A stretch of 64,000 bases of DNA, taken from Ptiloglossa arizonensis. Taxonomy: Eukaryota; Arthropoda; Insecta; Hymenoptera; Colletidae. Of this stretch, positions 49,195 through 56,769 are shown piece by piece. Under the pieces are notes generated by a model. It searched no databases. It saw only the letters and a program-made list of their open reading frames with translations, and was not told where the DNA came from. The stretch lies in assembly GCF_051014685.1 (NCBI RefSeq), contig NW_027478778.1:248001-312000 (forward strand), in the 5' to 3' direction. The position numbers and the translations under genes are program-made. Position 1 is the first letter of the stretch. Every line of letters begins with the position of its first letter.

Positions 49195-49207
49195 AACCAG
49201 AATGGCC
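49195..49207 (+). repeat. Target-site duplication, left copy
   Basis: aaccagaatggcc, part of the satellite monomer, lies directly before the poly(T) tract. The identical 13 bp recurs at 53387-53399 after the element. The next base is T in both, so the duplication could be counted as 14 bp. Confidence 0.95.
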
Positions 49208-49233
49208 TTTTTTTTTTTTTTTTTTTTTTTTTT
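49208..49233 (-). other. Poly(A) tail of the retrotransposon
   Basis: A run of 26 T on the plus strand abuts the left target-site duplication, marking the 3' end of the minus-strand element. The pure, long tail suggests a fairly recent insertion, as such tails decay quickly; read error in the run length is possible. Confidence 0.95.
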
Positions 49234-49258
49234 AACGTGGGGGAAATCTTCGAAAGAC

Positions 49259-49287
49259 CCCCCCGCCGCCTGGGGAGTGGCGGGGGG
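49259..49287 (-). other. 3' UTR stem-loop 1
   Basis: Arms ccccccgcc (49259-49267) and ggcgggggg (49279-49287) are perfectly complementary over 9 bp, with an 11-base loop. Confidence 0.8.
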
Positions 49288-49299
49288 AGTGTGGGATTC

Positions 49300-49332
49300 C
49301 CCGCGCCCGGAAGGAAACCCATCGGGCGCGGG
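49300..49332 (-). other. 3' UTR stem-loop 2
   Basis: Arms cccgcgcccg (49300-49309) and cgggcgcggg (49323-49332) form a perfect 10 bp stem with a 13-base loop. Confidence 0.85.
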
Positions 49333-49374
49333 ACCTACCCACTAAAACCCACCACGGTGGCCATCCTCGCACTA

Positions 49375-49430
49375 TGCAGGGGGAGCACCTGGGACCGAAG
49401 ACATCATAACATCAGGTGCTCCCCCGTGCA
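49375..49430 (-). other. 3' UTR stem-loop 3
   Basis: Arms gggggagcacctg (49379-49391) and caggtgctccccc (49413-49425) form a perfect 13 bp stem with a 21-base loop. A further tgca/tgca pairing (49375-49378 with 49427-49430) extends it past one bulged base. Confidence 0.9.
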
Positions 49431-49458
49431 GGGCTCTCGCGCCCGTGTCCTCCCGTTC

Positions 49459-49495
49459 CAGGGAAGGGAGGGGGTACTTCACCCTCCCTTCCCTG
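49459..49495 (-). other. 3' UTR stem-loop 4
   Basis: Arms cagggaagggaggg (49459-49472) and ccctcccttccctg (49482-49495) form a perfect 14 bp stem with a 9-base loop, the longest uninterrupted stem in the element. Confidence 0.9.
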
Positions 49496-49520
49496 TTTTC
49501 TCCTCGGCGCTCTGGCGCCC

Positions 49521-49553
49521 GACGTCGGAGCAGGGCCACACTGCTCCGACGTC
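49521..49553 (-). other. 3' UTR stem-loop 5
   Basis: Arms gacgtcggagcag (49521-49533) and ctgctccgacgtc (49541-49553) form a perfect 13 bp stem with a 7-base loop. Confidence 0.9.
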
Positions 49554-49561
49554 CCACTCCC

Positions 49562-49616
49562 GGGGGCCGCCCGAGGGCGGCCGCGAGTCCCACACTCGCG
49601 ACCGCCCACGGCCCCC
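49562..49616 (-). other. 3' UTR stem-loop 6 (three-segment stem)
   Basis: Nested arms: gggggccg (49562-49569) with cggccccc (49609-49616), gggcgg (49575-49580) with ccgccc (49602-49607), and cgcgagt (49582-49588) with actcgcg (49594-49600). The segments are separated by a 5-base bulge opposite one base, then a single mismatch; the loop is 5 bases. Confidence 0.85.
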
Positions 49617-49619
49617 ATA

Positions 49620-49663
49620 GCCGCGCCGGAGGCACGGCCCTGGGACCGTGCCGTCGGCGCGGC
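49620..49663 (-). other. 3' UTR stem-loop 7
   Basis: Outer arms gccgcgccg (49620-49628) and cggcgcggc (49655-49663) and inner arms ggcacgg (49631-49637) and ccgtgcc (49646-49652) pair around a 2 x 2 internal loop, with an 8-base terminal loop. Confidence 0.88.
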
Positions 49664-49679
49664 CGCACCCCGGCTCGTA

Positions 49680-49720
49680 CGCTCCCGAGGGCGGCTCTGG
49701 CCTCTCCGCCCTCGAGAGCG
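49680..49720 (-). other. 3' UTR stem-loop 8
   Basis: Arms cgagggcgg (49686-49694) and ccgccctcg (49706-49714) form 9 bp, extended past one mismatch by cgctc (49680-49684) with gagcg (49716-49720). The loop is 11 bases. Confidence 0.87.
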
Positions 49721-49802
49721 TCGCCGTCCCTTATTCTTCCCACCCCTCAGACGACGGGCGGTGGCACGAGCCTCAAGGGCTACGCACCCCCGCCCGCCGC
49801 CC

Positions 49803-52800
49803 TCAGGGTGGCCTCCCCGGCCCTTCCGGAGGCCCACCCGCCCCCGGCCTCGGACGAGGCCTCGCTCGCGGTCTCCCGCTCTCGCGAATGCGGCTCGCGG
49901 CCTCCTTCTGTGAGATTACCTCCTCGCAGAAGGAGGCCACGGCCCGCCACTTCGTCTCGCTGCCGAGCATGGCCCGTACCACGCCCGGCAGCGACAGATC
50001 CGCCCCAATCACGGCCGTGAGGACACGGCGCTCCACCCCCCAGGCCGGACACACCTCGAGGGTGTGTTGCGCCGTGTCCTCGTCCGCTGGACAGTGCCAG
50101 CAGCGCGCCGCCTCTTCCACACCGATCCGGCACAGGTACTGTCCGAAGCATCCGTGCCCGGACAGCACCTGCACCAACCGGTAGGTGAGTGAGCCGAAGC
50201 GCCTACCCAGCCACTCAAACAGGACCGGCCGGATAGCCCGGACAGTCCTCTGGCCGAACAACGGCTCGGCCAGCCGCTGCTGCCAAAGCTGCAGCATGGA
50301 CTCCCGGGCCTGGCGCCTGAGGGCCTCCACCTCGCATCCCGCCAGGACCACCCCTTTCTCGCGGGCGCGCATGCAGCCCTCGTAGAAAGCCGCATGCGCG
50401 CCCGCGATCAAGTCCGCCGGGGGTAGCCCTGACAGGACGCTCGCCGCCTCATACGAAACGGTCCGGTACCCCCGGGCGATCCGCAGTGCAAGCCGCCTTT
50501 GAACCCGGCGCAGCAATACCTTGCTGCGCCGGGAGGCGGCCAGGTCGCCCGCCCAAACGGGGGCCCCGTATAGAGCCACCGAGTGGACCATTCCCGCGTA
50601 GAGGCGGCGAACCCGGTCACTCGGGCCCCGCAGGTTGGGGAGGATACGGCCCAAAGCGCCAACTATCCTCTCCAACCGCGGGGCCAGGGCCCGGAAATGG
50701 CCCTCGAAGCGCCAGTGGCTGTCGAGATGAAGTCCCAGATATTTCATCTGAGACCTCACCTCGACGTCTGTCTCACCCACCCGGATCAGGGGGGGAGGCG
50801 GCTCTCCCCGGGGTCTATACATCCCGAGTACCTCGGTTTTGTGGAGAGCTACCTCCAAACCGATCCCCCTGATCCGGGAGACGACGCGCCGGGCACCGTC
50901 CTCGGCGGCCCGAACAGCCCCCCTCCAGTCCCCCCCGACGGCCAACAACAAGGTGTCGTCCGCGTAACACGTCAGACTGACGCCGTCGGGGAGGTCTTCG
51001 GCCCGCAGGACGGTGTCGTACCCGAGGTTCCACAGCAGGGGTCCTAACACCGACCCCTGCGGAACCCCGGAGTACACCGCTCTCCTCTCCGTCCCGCACC
51101 GGCCCGGATACTCGATCCACCTGTCGCGGAGGTAGTCCTCGACGACTGCCCTAAGGTAGGCGGGGACTCGATGTTCCTCAAGCCCCCGCCTAATCGCCTC
51201 CCAGGGTAGGGTGTTAAACGCATTGGCGATGTCCAAGGACACCGCCAATGCCACCCCACCCCGGGAGACCGCCGAGGCCGAGAGGGACCGGACGCGTCGA
51301 ATCGCGTCGATCGTCGACCGGCCCTCCCGGAACCCGAACTGGCACTCCGCCAGCCCGGGCCCACCCCGCGACAGGTGCCCGACGATGCGGGCCGCCACGA
51401 CTCTTTCTAGGAGCTTGCCCACATCGTCGAGCAGGCAAATCGGCCGGTACGCGGACGGAGAGTCCGCGGGCCTACCCTCTTTCCGGAGGAGGACCATTCG
51501 GGCCACCTTCCATGCGGAGGGGAATCGCCCGGCCTCCAGGCAGCGGTCGAATAGCTCCCGGAGGCCGTCACCCAGGACGTCCGCGGCCAAGACCAAGACT
51601 CGGCCGGGCACTCCCGAAGGACCCGGGGCAGTATCCTTCGCCCCGAGTCTTCGGATGGCCGCGGCTAGCTCCCCAGCCGAGACCCCCAGCTCCGCGGACC
51701 AGGTGGTCGGGTCCGCAGAGGGACGTGGCCCGCTCTCCCCCACGATCGGGAAGAGCGTGTCGACCACGTCCCTCAAGAGCTGGGGGTCGAGACTCTCGGT
51801 GATCGGGGGAGCCCATGGCCGGAGTTTATTTAGAACTATCCGGTATGGGCGCCCCCATGGATCCCGCTCGAGGGTCTCGAGGAGCTCCTTCCAGCTCTGG
51901 GCCTTGGCCCGTTTGATGGCGACCTGCAGAGCCCTCTTTTCCGCCCGATAGGACTCGTACAGTTCCGCCGCCCCCGCCCGCGCGCCGTCGTCGCCGTTCC
52001 GTCCGGCCCGACGACGCGCGCGGGTGTACTGGCGTCGGGCCCGGACGCATGCTGTCCGCAATTCCCCGATTTCGCCCGACCACCAGTACACCGCCCGACG
52101 AGGAGACCGCGGCCCGGCCCGGGGCATCGCCGCGTCGCAAATGCGCGCGACGGCGCTCCCGAGCCGAGCCACGGCCTCCTCCAGGTCGGGCAGCCTGGTC
52201 TCCCGTCGAGGCCAGGTTTCGGCTAGAGCGGCTGCCACCAGGACGTCCTTGTCAAGGCGCCGAAGCGCCCATCTGCGTGGTGGGGCGCTACCCGCTCCCG
52301 GGCGGAGGTGTCGGTGTGGGGCCGCGGCGGCCTCGGGGGCGGTCAGGACCACGCGGATATACCGGTGGTCCGATAATGTCTCCTCCCCCACCACCACGTC
52401 CCACCCGGACACCATACGCGCGGCGCCGGGGGATCCAAACGTCAAATCCACTATGGACCCTCCCCCGCGCCGCACGCACGTCAGCTCCGACCCCCGGTTA
52501 ATCAACCGGAGGTCGAAGCCCGCCGCCCAGTCGCCCAGAGCCTCGCCCCTTCGATTGGTCCTGGGGGACCCCCATGCCACAGACCAGGCATTGAAGTCCC
52601 CCAGGACCAGCAACGGCCGGGGCGCAATCCTTGTGAGGCACGCCCCCACCCCGGCCAAGTACTGCTCGAAGGCAGCAAGGCCGCAGTTGGGCGAAACGTA
52701 GCACCCCACCACGGCGACTCCCCCCCACTGGACGGCGACGAATCCCGCCCCGCTCTCCAGTAAGGAGAACGGAGGGGACCCGTCACCGCCCTGCCACACA

Positions 52801-52970
52801 GCCGCCACCAAGCCGTCCGCATCCCCCATCCAATGCGGATGGTCGGGGACGCGGTACGGCTCGGCAGCGACTGCCAGACCACCCCCCCACTCCGCCAGCG
52901 TCTGACACATTAGGTCCTGCGCTGCGCGGCAGTGGTTGAGGTTGGCCTGCAGGAGGAGGCGGGGAGCCAT
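49803..52970 (-). CDS. Retrotransposon ORF2: endonuclease-reverse transcriptase
   Basis: 1055 residues, uninterrupted. Residues 1-210 form an APE-like endonuclease that nicks the target: N10/N12 in QANLNH, E37 in AEPY, D125 and N127 in LGDFNAW, D175 in IVDLTF and S200-D201-H202. Residues about 440-720 form the reverse transcriptase, which copies element RNA at the nick: APGPSGVP (448-455), YRPICLLDDVGKLLERVV (508-525), QFGFREGRST (544-553), catalytic D580 in SLDIANAFN, SGVPQGSVLGPLLWN (634-648) and catalytic YADD (669-672). A CCHC finger lies at C957, C960, H969 and C974. The last 25 residues are rich in R, P and G. Length is normal for R1-clade ORF2. The ATG at 52970 is chosen because it overlaps the ORF1 stop as TAATG and sits just before the conserved endonuclease start. 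All key catalytic residues are present, so the protein could be functional, but this copy lacks a complete ORF1 and 5' end. Confidence 0.95.
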   Translation of the reverse strand: MAPRLLLQANLNHCRAAQDLMCQTLAEWGGGLAVAAEPYRVPDHPHWMGDADGLVAAVWQGGDGSPPFSLLESGAGFVAVQWGGVAVVGCYVSPNCGLAAFEQYLAGVGACLTRIAPRPLLVLGDFNAWSVAWGSPRTNRRGEALGDWAAGFDLRLINRGSELTCVRRGGGSIVDLTFGSPGAARMVSGWDVVVGEETLSDHRYIRVVLTAPEAAAAPHRHLRPGAGSAPPRRWALRRLDKDVLVAAALAETWPRRETRLPDLEEAVARLGSAVARICDAAMPRAGPRSPRRAVYWWSGEIGELRTACVRARRQYTRARRRAGRNGDDGARAGAAELYESYRAEKRALQVAIKRAKAQSWKELLETLERDPWGRPYRIVLNKLRPWAPPITESLDPQLLRDVVDTLFPIVGESGPRPSADPTTWSAELGVSAGELAAAIRRLGAKDTAPGPSGVPGRVLVLAADVLGDGLRELFDRCLEAGRFPSAWKVARMVLLRKEGRPADSPSAYRPICLLDDVGKLLERVVAARIVGHLSRGGPGLAECQFGFREGRSTIDAIRRVRSLSASAVSRGGVALAVSLDIANAFNTLPWEAIRRGLEEHRVPAYLRAVVEDYLRDRWIEYPGRCGTERRAVYSGVPQGSVLGPLLWNLGYDTVLRAEDLPDGVSLTCYADDTLLLAVGGDWRGAVRAAEDGARRVVSRIRGIGLEVALHKTEVLGMYRPRGEPPPPLIRVGETDVEVRSQMKYLGLHLDSHWRFEGHFRALAPRLERIVGALGRILPNLRGPSDRVRRLYAGMVHSVALYGAPVWAGDLAASRRSKVLLRRVQRRLALRIARGYRTVSYEAASVLSGLPPADLIAGAHAAFYEGCMRAREKGVVLAGCEVEALRRQARESMLQLWQQRLAEPLFGQRTVRAIRPVLFEWLGRRFGSLTYRLVQVLSGHGCFGQYLCRIGVEEAARCWHCPADEDTAQHTLEVCPAWGVERRVLTAVIGADLSLPGVVRAMLGSETKWRAVASFCEEVISQKEAASRIRESGRPRARPRPRPGAGGPPEGPGRPP
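49899..49938 (-). other. Stem-loop 9, inside the ORF2 3' end
   Basis: Arms ggcctccttctg (49899-49910) and cagaaggaggcc (49927-49938) form a perfect 12 bp stem with a 16-base loop, within the codons for the C-terminal SFCEEVISQKEAAS segment. It suggests that the structured RNA region begins before the ORF2 stop. Confidence 0.8.
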
Positions 52971-52972
52971 TA
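52968..52972 (-). promoter_or_regulatory. UAAUG stop/start overlap between ORF1 and ORF2
   Basis: On the minus strand the ORF1 stop TAA (52972-52970) and the ORF2 start ATG (52970-52968) share one A. The same UAAUG arrangement is known from the Bombyx R1-clade element SART1, where ORF2 is translated by termination and reinitiation. By analogy ORF2 here would be made by translational coupling. Confidence 0.8.
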
Positions 52973-53386
52973 ATTGATGGCCTCCTCACCGCCTCCTGGT
53001 GGCACCTCCGTGAGGACGGCGGCGGGGCCAATGTCCACCTCCATCGCGGACATCAACGCCGCCGCCGCCTCCGACCCCTTCTTTGCGGCCGTCGCGGCGG
53101 TCGCGGCCAGGTCCGCGGGCGCCGCGGCGCTCGCAGCTGGGGCTACTCTCACCGGCGCCGGGAGCGGCCCCGGCGCCCCCCTCCTCTGCCCTCGTCGGGA
53201 TGGGGGGGTACACTGCTTCCCCCCCATTCGGTGCGCGGCGGGTCTCCCCATGTCCGCACACAGCGGGCACTTGGGGGCCGCCGCGCAGTGGCTCGCGCGG
53301 TGGCCTTCGGCACCGCAGCGGTAACAAGCACCGCTGCGGTCCACCGCGGAGGTGCACCGCTGCCTGACAGGGCCCGTCTCCAGGCA
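52970..53386 (-). pseudogene. Retrotransposon ORF1 (gag-like), C-terminal fragment
   Basis: An open frame runs from the element's 5' edge to TAA at 52972-52970 (138 codons), with no start of its own; the GTG at 53344 is not a convincing start. It encodes the nucleic-acid-binding tail of ORF1, which in R1-clade elements packages element RNA. Numbering from the edge, the fragment begins inside the first knuckle (C1-X4-P6-X4-C11), where the expected histidine is proline. The second knuckle is complete (C21-X2-C24-X4-H29-X4-C34). The third has the R1-type pattern C40-X2-C43-X8-H52-RMGG-C59. An Ala- and Gly-rich tail follows. R1-clade ORF1 proteins usually have several hundred residues, so most is missing through 5' truncation. 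Confidence 0.9.
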
Positions 53387-53399
53387 AACCAGAATGGCC
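53387..53399 (+). repeat. Target-site duplication, right copy
   Basis: aaccagaatggcc follows the last element base. The preceding base (a) differs from the left flank (t), which fixes the element's 5' edge to within a base. Satellite register continues: the distance to the next accgttg is 36 bp, and the expected 31 bp is exceeded only by five extra A residues. Confidence 0.95.
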
Positions 53400-53404
53400 T
53401 AGGG

Positions 53405-53415
53405 AAAAAAAAAAA
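53405..53415 (+). repeat. Expanded A-run at the first satellite base block after the insertion
   Basis: Eleven A residues follow aggg here, where other monomers have about four to seven. The run is 6 bp beyond the target-site duplication and accounts fully for the five-base register shift across the insertion. Confidence 0.85.
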
Positions 53416-56400
53416 TACACATACCGTTGTAATCGGGCGAGTTTCTACTTTCAGATGCAATAGGAATTTTTGGGTTCGGTCAATCCGTTCGCGAGATATG
53501 GGTGTTTGAAGCCAAGAAATGGTAGAGAAGGCAAAAAATTTTTCACAATTCTGCTGCTCCAAACCTTTAACCAGAATGGCCTAGGGAAAAAATACACATA
53601 CCGTTGTAATCGGGCGAGTTTCTACTTTCAGATGCAATAGGAATTTTTGGGTTAGGTCAATCCGTTCGCGAGATATGGAAGTTGGAAGCTAAGAAATGGT
53701 TGAGAAGAGAACAAATTGTTCACATTTCTGCTGCTCCAAACGCTTAACCAGAAAGGACTAGGGAAAAAAATACGCATACCGTTGTAATCGGGCGAGTATC
53801 TGCTTTCTGATGCAACAGGAATTTTTGGGTTAGGTAAATCCGTTCGCGAGATATGGGAGTTTGAAGCCAAGAAATGGTTGAGAAGGCAAAAAATTTTTCG
53901 CAATTCTGCTGCTCCAAACGCTTAACCAGAATGGCCTAGGGAAAAAATACACATACCGTTGTAATCGGGCGAGATTCTACTTTCAGATGCAATAGGAATT
54001 TTTGGGTTAGGTCAATCCGTTCGCGAGATATGGGTGTTTGAAGCCAAGAAATGGTAGAGAAGGCAAAAAATTTTTCACAATTCTGCTGCTCCAAACCTTT
54101 AACCAGAATGGCCTAGGGAAAAAATACACATACCGTTGTAATCGGGCGAGTTTCTACTTTCAGATGCAATAGGAATTTTGGGTTAGGTCAATCCGTTCGC
54201 GAGATATGGAAGTTGGAAGCCAAGAAATGGTTGAGAAGGCAAAAAATTTTTCGCAATTCTGCTGCTCCAAACGCTTAACCAGAATGGCCTAGGGAAAAAA
54301 TACGCATACCGTTGTAATCGGGCGAGTTTCTACTTTCAGATGCAATAGGAATTTTTGGTTAGGTCAATCGGTTCGCGAGATATGGGAGTTTCAAGCTAAG
54401 AAATGGTTGAGAAGACAACAAATTTTTCGCAATTCTGCTGCTCCAAACGCTTAACCAGAATGGCCTAGGGAGAAAATACACGTACCGTTGTAATCGGGCG
54501 AGTTTCTACTTTCAGATGCAATAGGAATTTTTGGGTTAGGTCAATCCGTTCGCGAGATATGGGAGTTTGATGCCAAGAAATGGTTGAGATGCAAAAAATT
54601 TTTCGCAATTCTGCTGCTCCAAACGCTTAACCAGAATATCCTAGGGAAAAAATACACATACCGCTGTAATCGGGCGAGTTTCTACTTTCTGATGCAACAG
54701 GAATTTTTGGGTTATGTCAATCCGTTCGCGAGATATGGGAGTTTGAATCCAAGAAATGGTTGTGAAGGAAACAAATTTTTCGCAATTCTGCTGCTCCAAA
54801 CGCTTAACCAGAATGGCCTAGGGAAAAAATACACATACCGTAGTAATCGGGCGAGTTTCTACTTTCAGATGCAATAGGAATTTTTGGGTTAGGTCAATCC
54901 GTTCGCGAGATATGGGAGTTTGAAGCTAAGAAATGGTAGAGAAGGCAAAAAATTTTTCGCAATTTAGCTGCTCCAAACGTTTAACCAGAATGGCCTAGGG
55001 AAAAAATACACATACCGTTGTAATCGGGCGAGTTTCTACTATCAAATGCAATAGGAATTTTTGGGTTAGGTCAATCCGTTCGCGAGATATGGGAGTTGGA
55101 AGCTAAGAAATGGTTGACAAGAGAACAAATTGTTCACAATTCTGCTGCTCCAAACGCTTAACCAGAATGGACTAGGGGAAAAATACGCATACCGTTGTAG
55201 TCGGGCGAGTTTCTGCTTTCTGATGCAACAGGAATTTTTGGGTTAGGTAAATCCGTTCGCGAGATATGGGAGTTTGAAGCCAAGAAATGGTTGATAAGGC
55301 AAAAAATTTTTCGCAATTCTGCTGCTCCAAACGCTTAACCAGAATGGCCTAGGGAAAAAATACACGTACCGTTGTAATCGGTCGAGTTTCTGCTTTCTGA
55401 TGCAACAGGAATTTGTGGGTTAGGTAAATCCGTTCGCGAGATATGGGAGTTTGAAGCCAAGAAATGGTTGATAAGGCAAAAAATTTTTCGCAATTCTGCT
55501 GCTTCAAACGCTTAACCAGAATAGCCTAGGGAAGATATACACATACCGTTGTAATCGGGCGAGTTTCTACTTTCAGTTACAATAGGAATTTTTGGGTTAG
55601 GTCAATCCGTTCGCGAGATATGGGACTTTGAAGCTAAGAAATGGTTGACAAGATCACAAATTTTTCGCACTTCTGCTGCTCCAATCGCTCAACCAGAATG
55701 GCCTAGGGGAAAAATACACGTAGCGTTGTAATCGGCCGAGTTTCTACTTTCAAATGCCATAGGAATGTTTGGGTTAGGTCAATCCGTTCGCGAGATATGA
55801 GAGTTGGCATCTAAGAAATGGTTGAGAAGACAACAAATTTTTCGCGATTCTGCTGCTCCAAACGCTTAACCAGAATGGACTAGGGAAAAAATACGCATAC
55901 CGTTGTAATCGGGCGAGTTTCTGCTTTCTGATGCAACAGGAATTTTTGGGTTAGGTAAATCCGTTCCCGAGATATGGGAGTTTGAAGCCAAGAAATGGTT
56001 GATAAGGCAAAAAATTTTTCGCAATTCTGCTGCTCCAAACGCTTAACCAGAATGGCCTAGGGAAAAAATACACATACCGTTGTAATCGGGCGAGTTTCTA
56101 CTTTCAGATGGGATAGGAATTTTTGGGTTAGGTCAATCCGTTCGCGAGATATGGGAGTTTGAAGCCAAGAAATGGTTGAGAAGGCAACAAATTTTTGGCA
56201 ATTCTGCTGCTCCAAACGTTTAACCAGAATGGCCTAGGGAAAAAATACACATACCGTTGTAATCGGGCGAGTTTCTACTATCAAATGCAATAGGAATTTT
56301 TGGGTTAGGTCAATCCGTTCGCGAGATATGGGAGTTGGAAGCTAAGAAATGGTTGAGAAGACAACAAATTTTTCGCACTTCTGCTGCTCCAAACGCTTAA

Positions 56401-56769
56401 CCCGAATGGCCTAGGGACAAAATACACATACCGTTGTAATCGGGCGAGTTTCTACTTTCAGTTACAATAGGAATATTTGGGTTAGGTCAATCCGTTCGCG
56501 AGATATGGGACTTTGAAGCTAAGAAATGGTTGACAAGACAACAAATTTTTCGCACTTCTGCTGCTCCAATCGCTCAACCAGAATGGCCTAGGGGAAAAAT
56601 ACACGTACCGTTGTAATCGGGCGAGTTTCTACTTTCAAATGCCATCGGAATGTTTGGGTTAGGTCAATCCGTTCGCGAGATATAAGAGTTTGCATCGAAG
56701 AAATGGTTGAGAAGACAACAAATTTTTCGCGATTCTGCTGCTCCAAACGCTTAACCAGAATGGACTAGG

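Larger units (their letters stand above)
1..49207. repeat. 177 bp satellite array, left arm
   Basis: Uninterrupted head-to-tail tandem repeat. The landmark accgttgtaatcggg starts at 12, 189, 366, 543, 721 and 898, giving a 177 bp period with occasional single-base changes in the A-run after ctaggg. Conserved landmarks in order within a monomer are accgttgtaatcgggcgag, a variable segment (cagatgcaatagg, cagacggagcagg, cagatgcataagg, caaatgcaatagg, ctgatgcaacagg or cagttacaatagg), ggaatttttgggttaggt, tccgttcgcgagatatggg, a variable tail (gacaaggc, gagaagac, gacaagac, gataaggc or gagaagag), aaaaaattttt, tgctgctcc and ccagaatggcctaggg. Combinations of these variants define monomer types, and the order of types repeats over kilobases, so this is a higher-order-repeat satellite. 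Stretches free of stop codons occur only because 177 is divisible by three. I see no gene, promoter or RNA gene in it. The monomer family is not one I can name. Confidence 0.98.
37606..49207. repeat. Domain III (left part): short higher-order units
   Basis: Here ctgatgcaacagg/gataaggc monomers (absent or very rare upstream) become frequent, along with gagaagagaacaaattgttcgc tails. The region is built of short units: a 4-monomer unit (marker at 40051, 40759 and 41467, 708 bp steps), a 6-monomer duplication (41975 onward) and 7- or 9-monomer units (44198 onward). The retrotransposon interrupts this domain at 49208; monomers on the other side are of the same kind. Confidence 0.75.
49234..49802 (-). 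other. Retrotransposon 3' UTR, densely folded
   Basis: 569 bp between the ORF2 stop and the poly(A) tail. No further gene is credible; the open frames on either strand here are by-products of high G+C content. It consists largely of consecutive inverted repeats (listed separately). In R1/R2-type elements the 3' UTR RNA is what the reverse transcriptase recognises to start copying, so this region is a likely recognition structure. I see no AATAAA near the 3' end. Confidence 0.85.
49208..53386 (-). mobile_element. R1-clade non-LTR retrotransposon, 5'-truncated
   Basis: A 4179 bp insertion, strikingly G+C-rich against the satellite around it. On the minus strand it reads: last part of ORF1 (gag-like, CCHC knuckles), ORF2 (APE-type endonuclease plus reverse transcriptase plus CCHC finger), a structured 3' UTR and poly(A). 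A 13 bp target-site duplication brackets it, which is the mark of target-primed reverse transcription. The R1 clade is inferred from the N-terminal endonuclease start of the LNHCRAAQDLM type, the HRMGG third gag knuckle and the C-X2-C-X8-H-X4-C finger near the ORF2 end. I cannot place it within the clade (R1, TRAS, SART, Waldo-like and others). Only one copy is in the window, so target specificity is open. It replicates via RNA inside host germ cells; this copy lacks the 5' promoter region and most of ORF1. Confidence 0.93.

Noticed and set aside
1..49207. CRISPR array
   Set aside because: The period is 177 bp with no short repeat/unique spacer pattern; variation is spread along the monomer and the context is eukaryotic.
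49208..49233. Poly(T) tract as a SINE tail or Pol III terminator
   Set aside because: It directly abuts the 3' end of the minus-strand element and the target-site duplication, so it is the element's own poly(A) tail.
49237..50020. Several 120- to 190-codon open frames on both strands over the retrotransposon 3' end
   Set aside because: High G+C content makes stop codons rare. The products are Pro-, Arg- and Ala-rich with no motif, and they overlap the ORF2 end and the hairpin region.
51211..51951. 246-codon plus-strand open frame inside the retrotransposon
   Set aside because: It is the antisense of the reverse transcriptase coding region, with no recognisable domain.
53149..53562. 137-codon minus-strand frame joining satellite to the retrotransposon
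   Set aside because: It crosses the insertion junction in a different frame from ORF1 and encodes satellite plus off-frame sequence, so it is not a chimeric gene.
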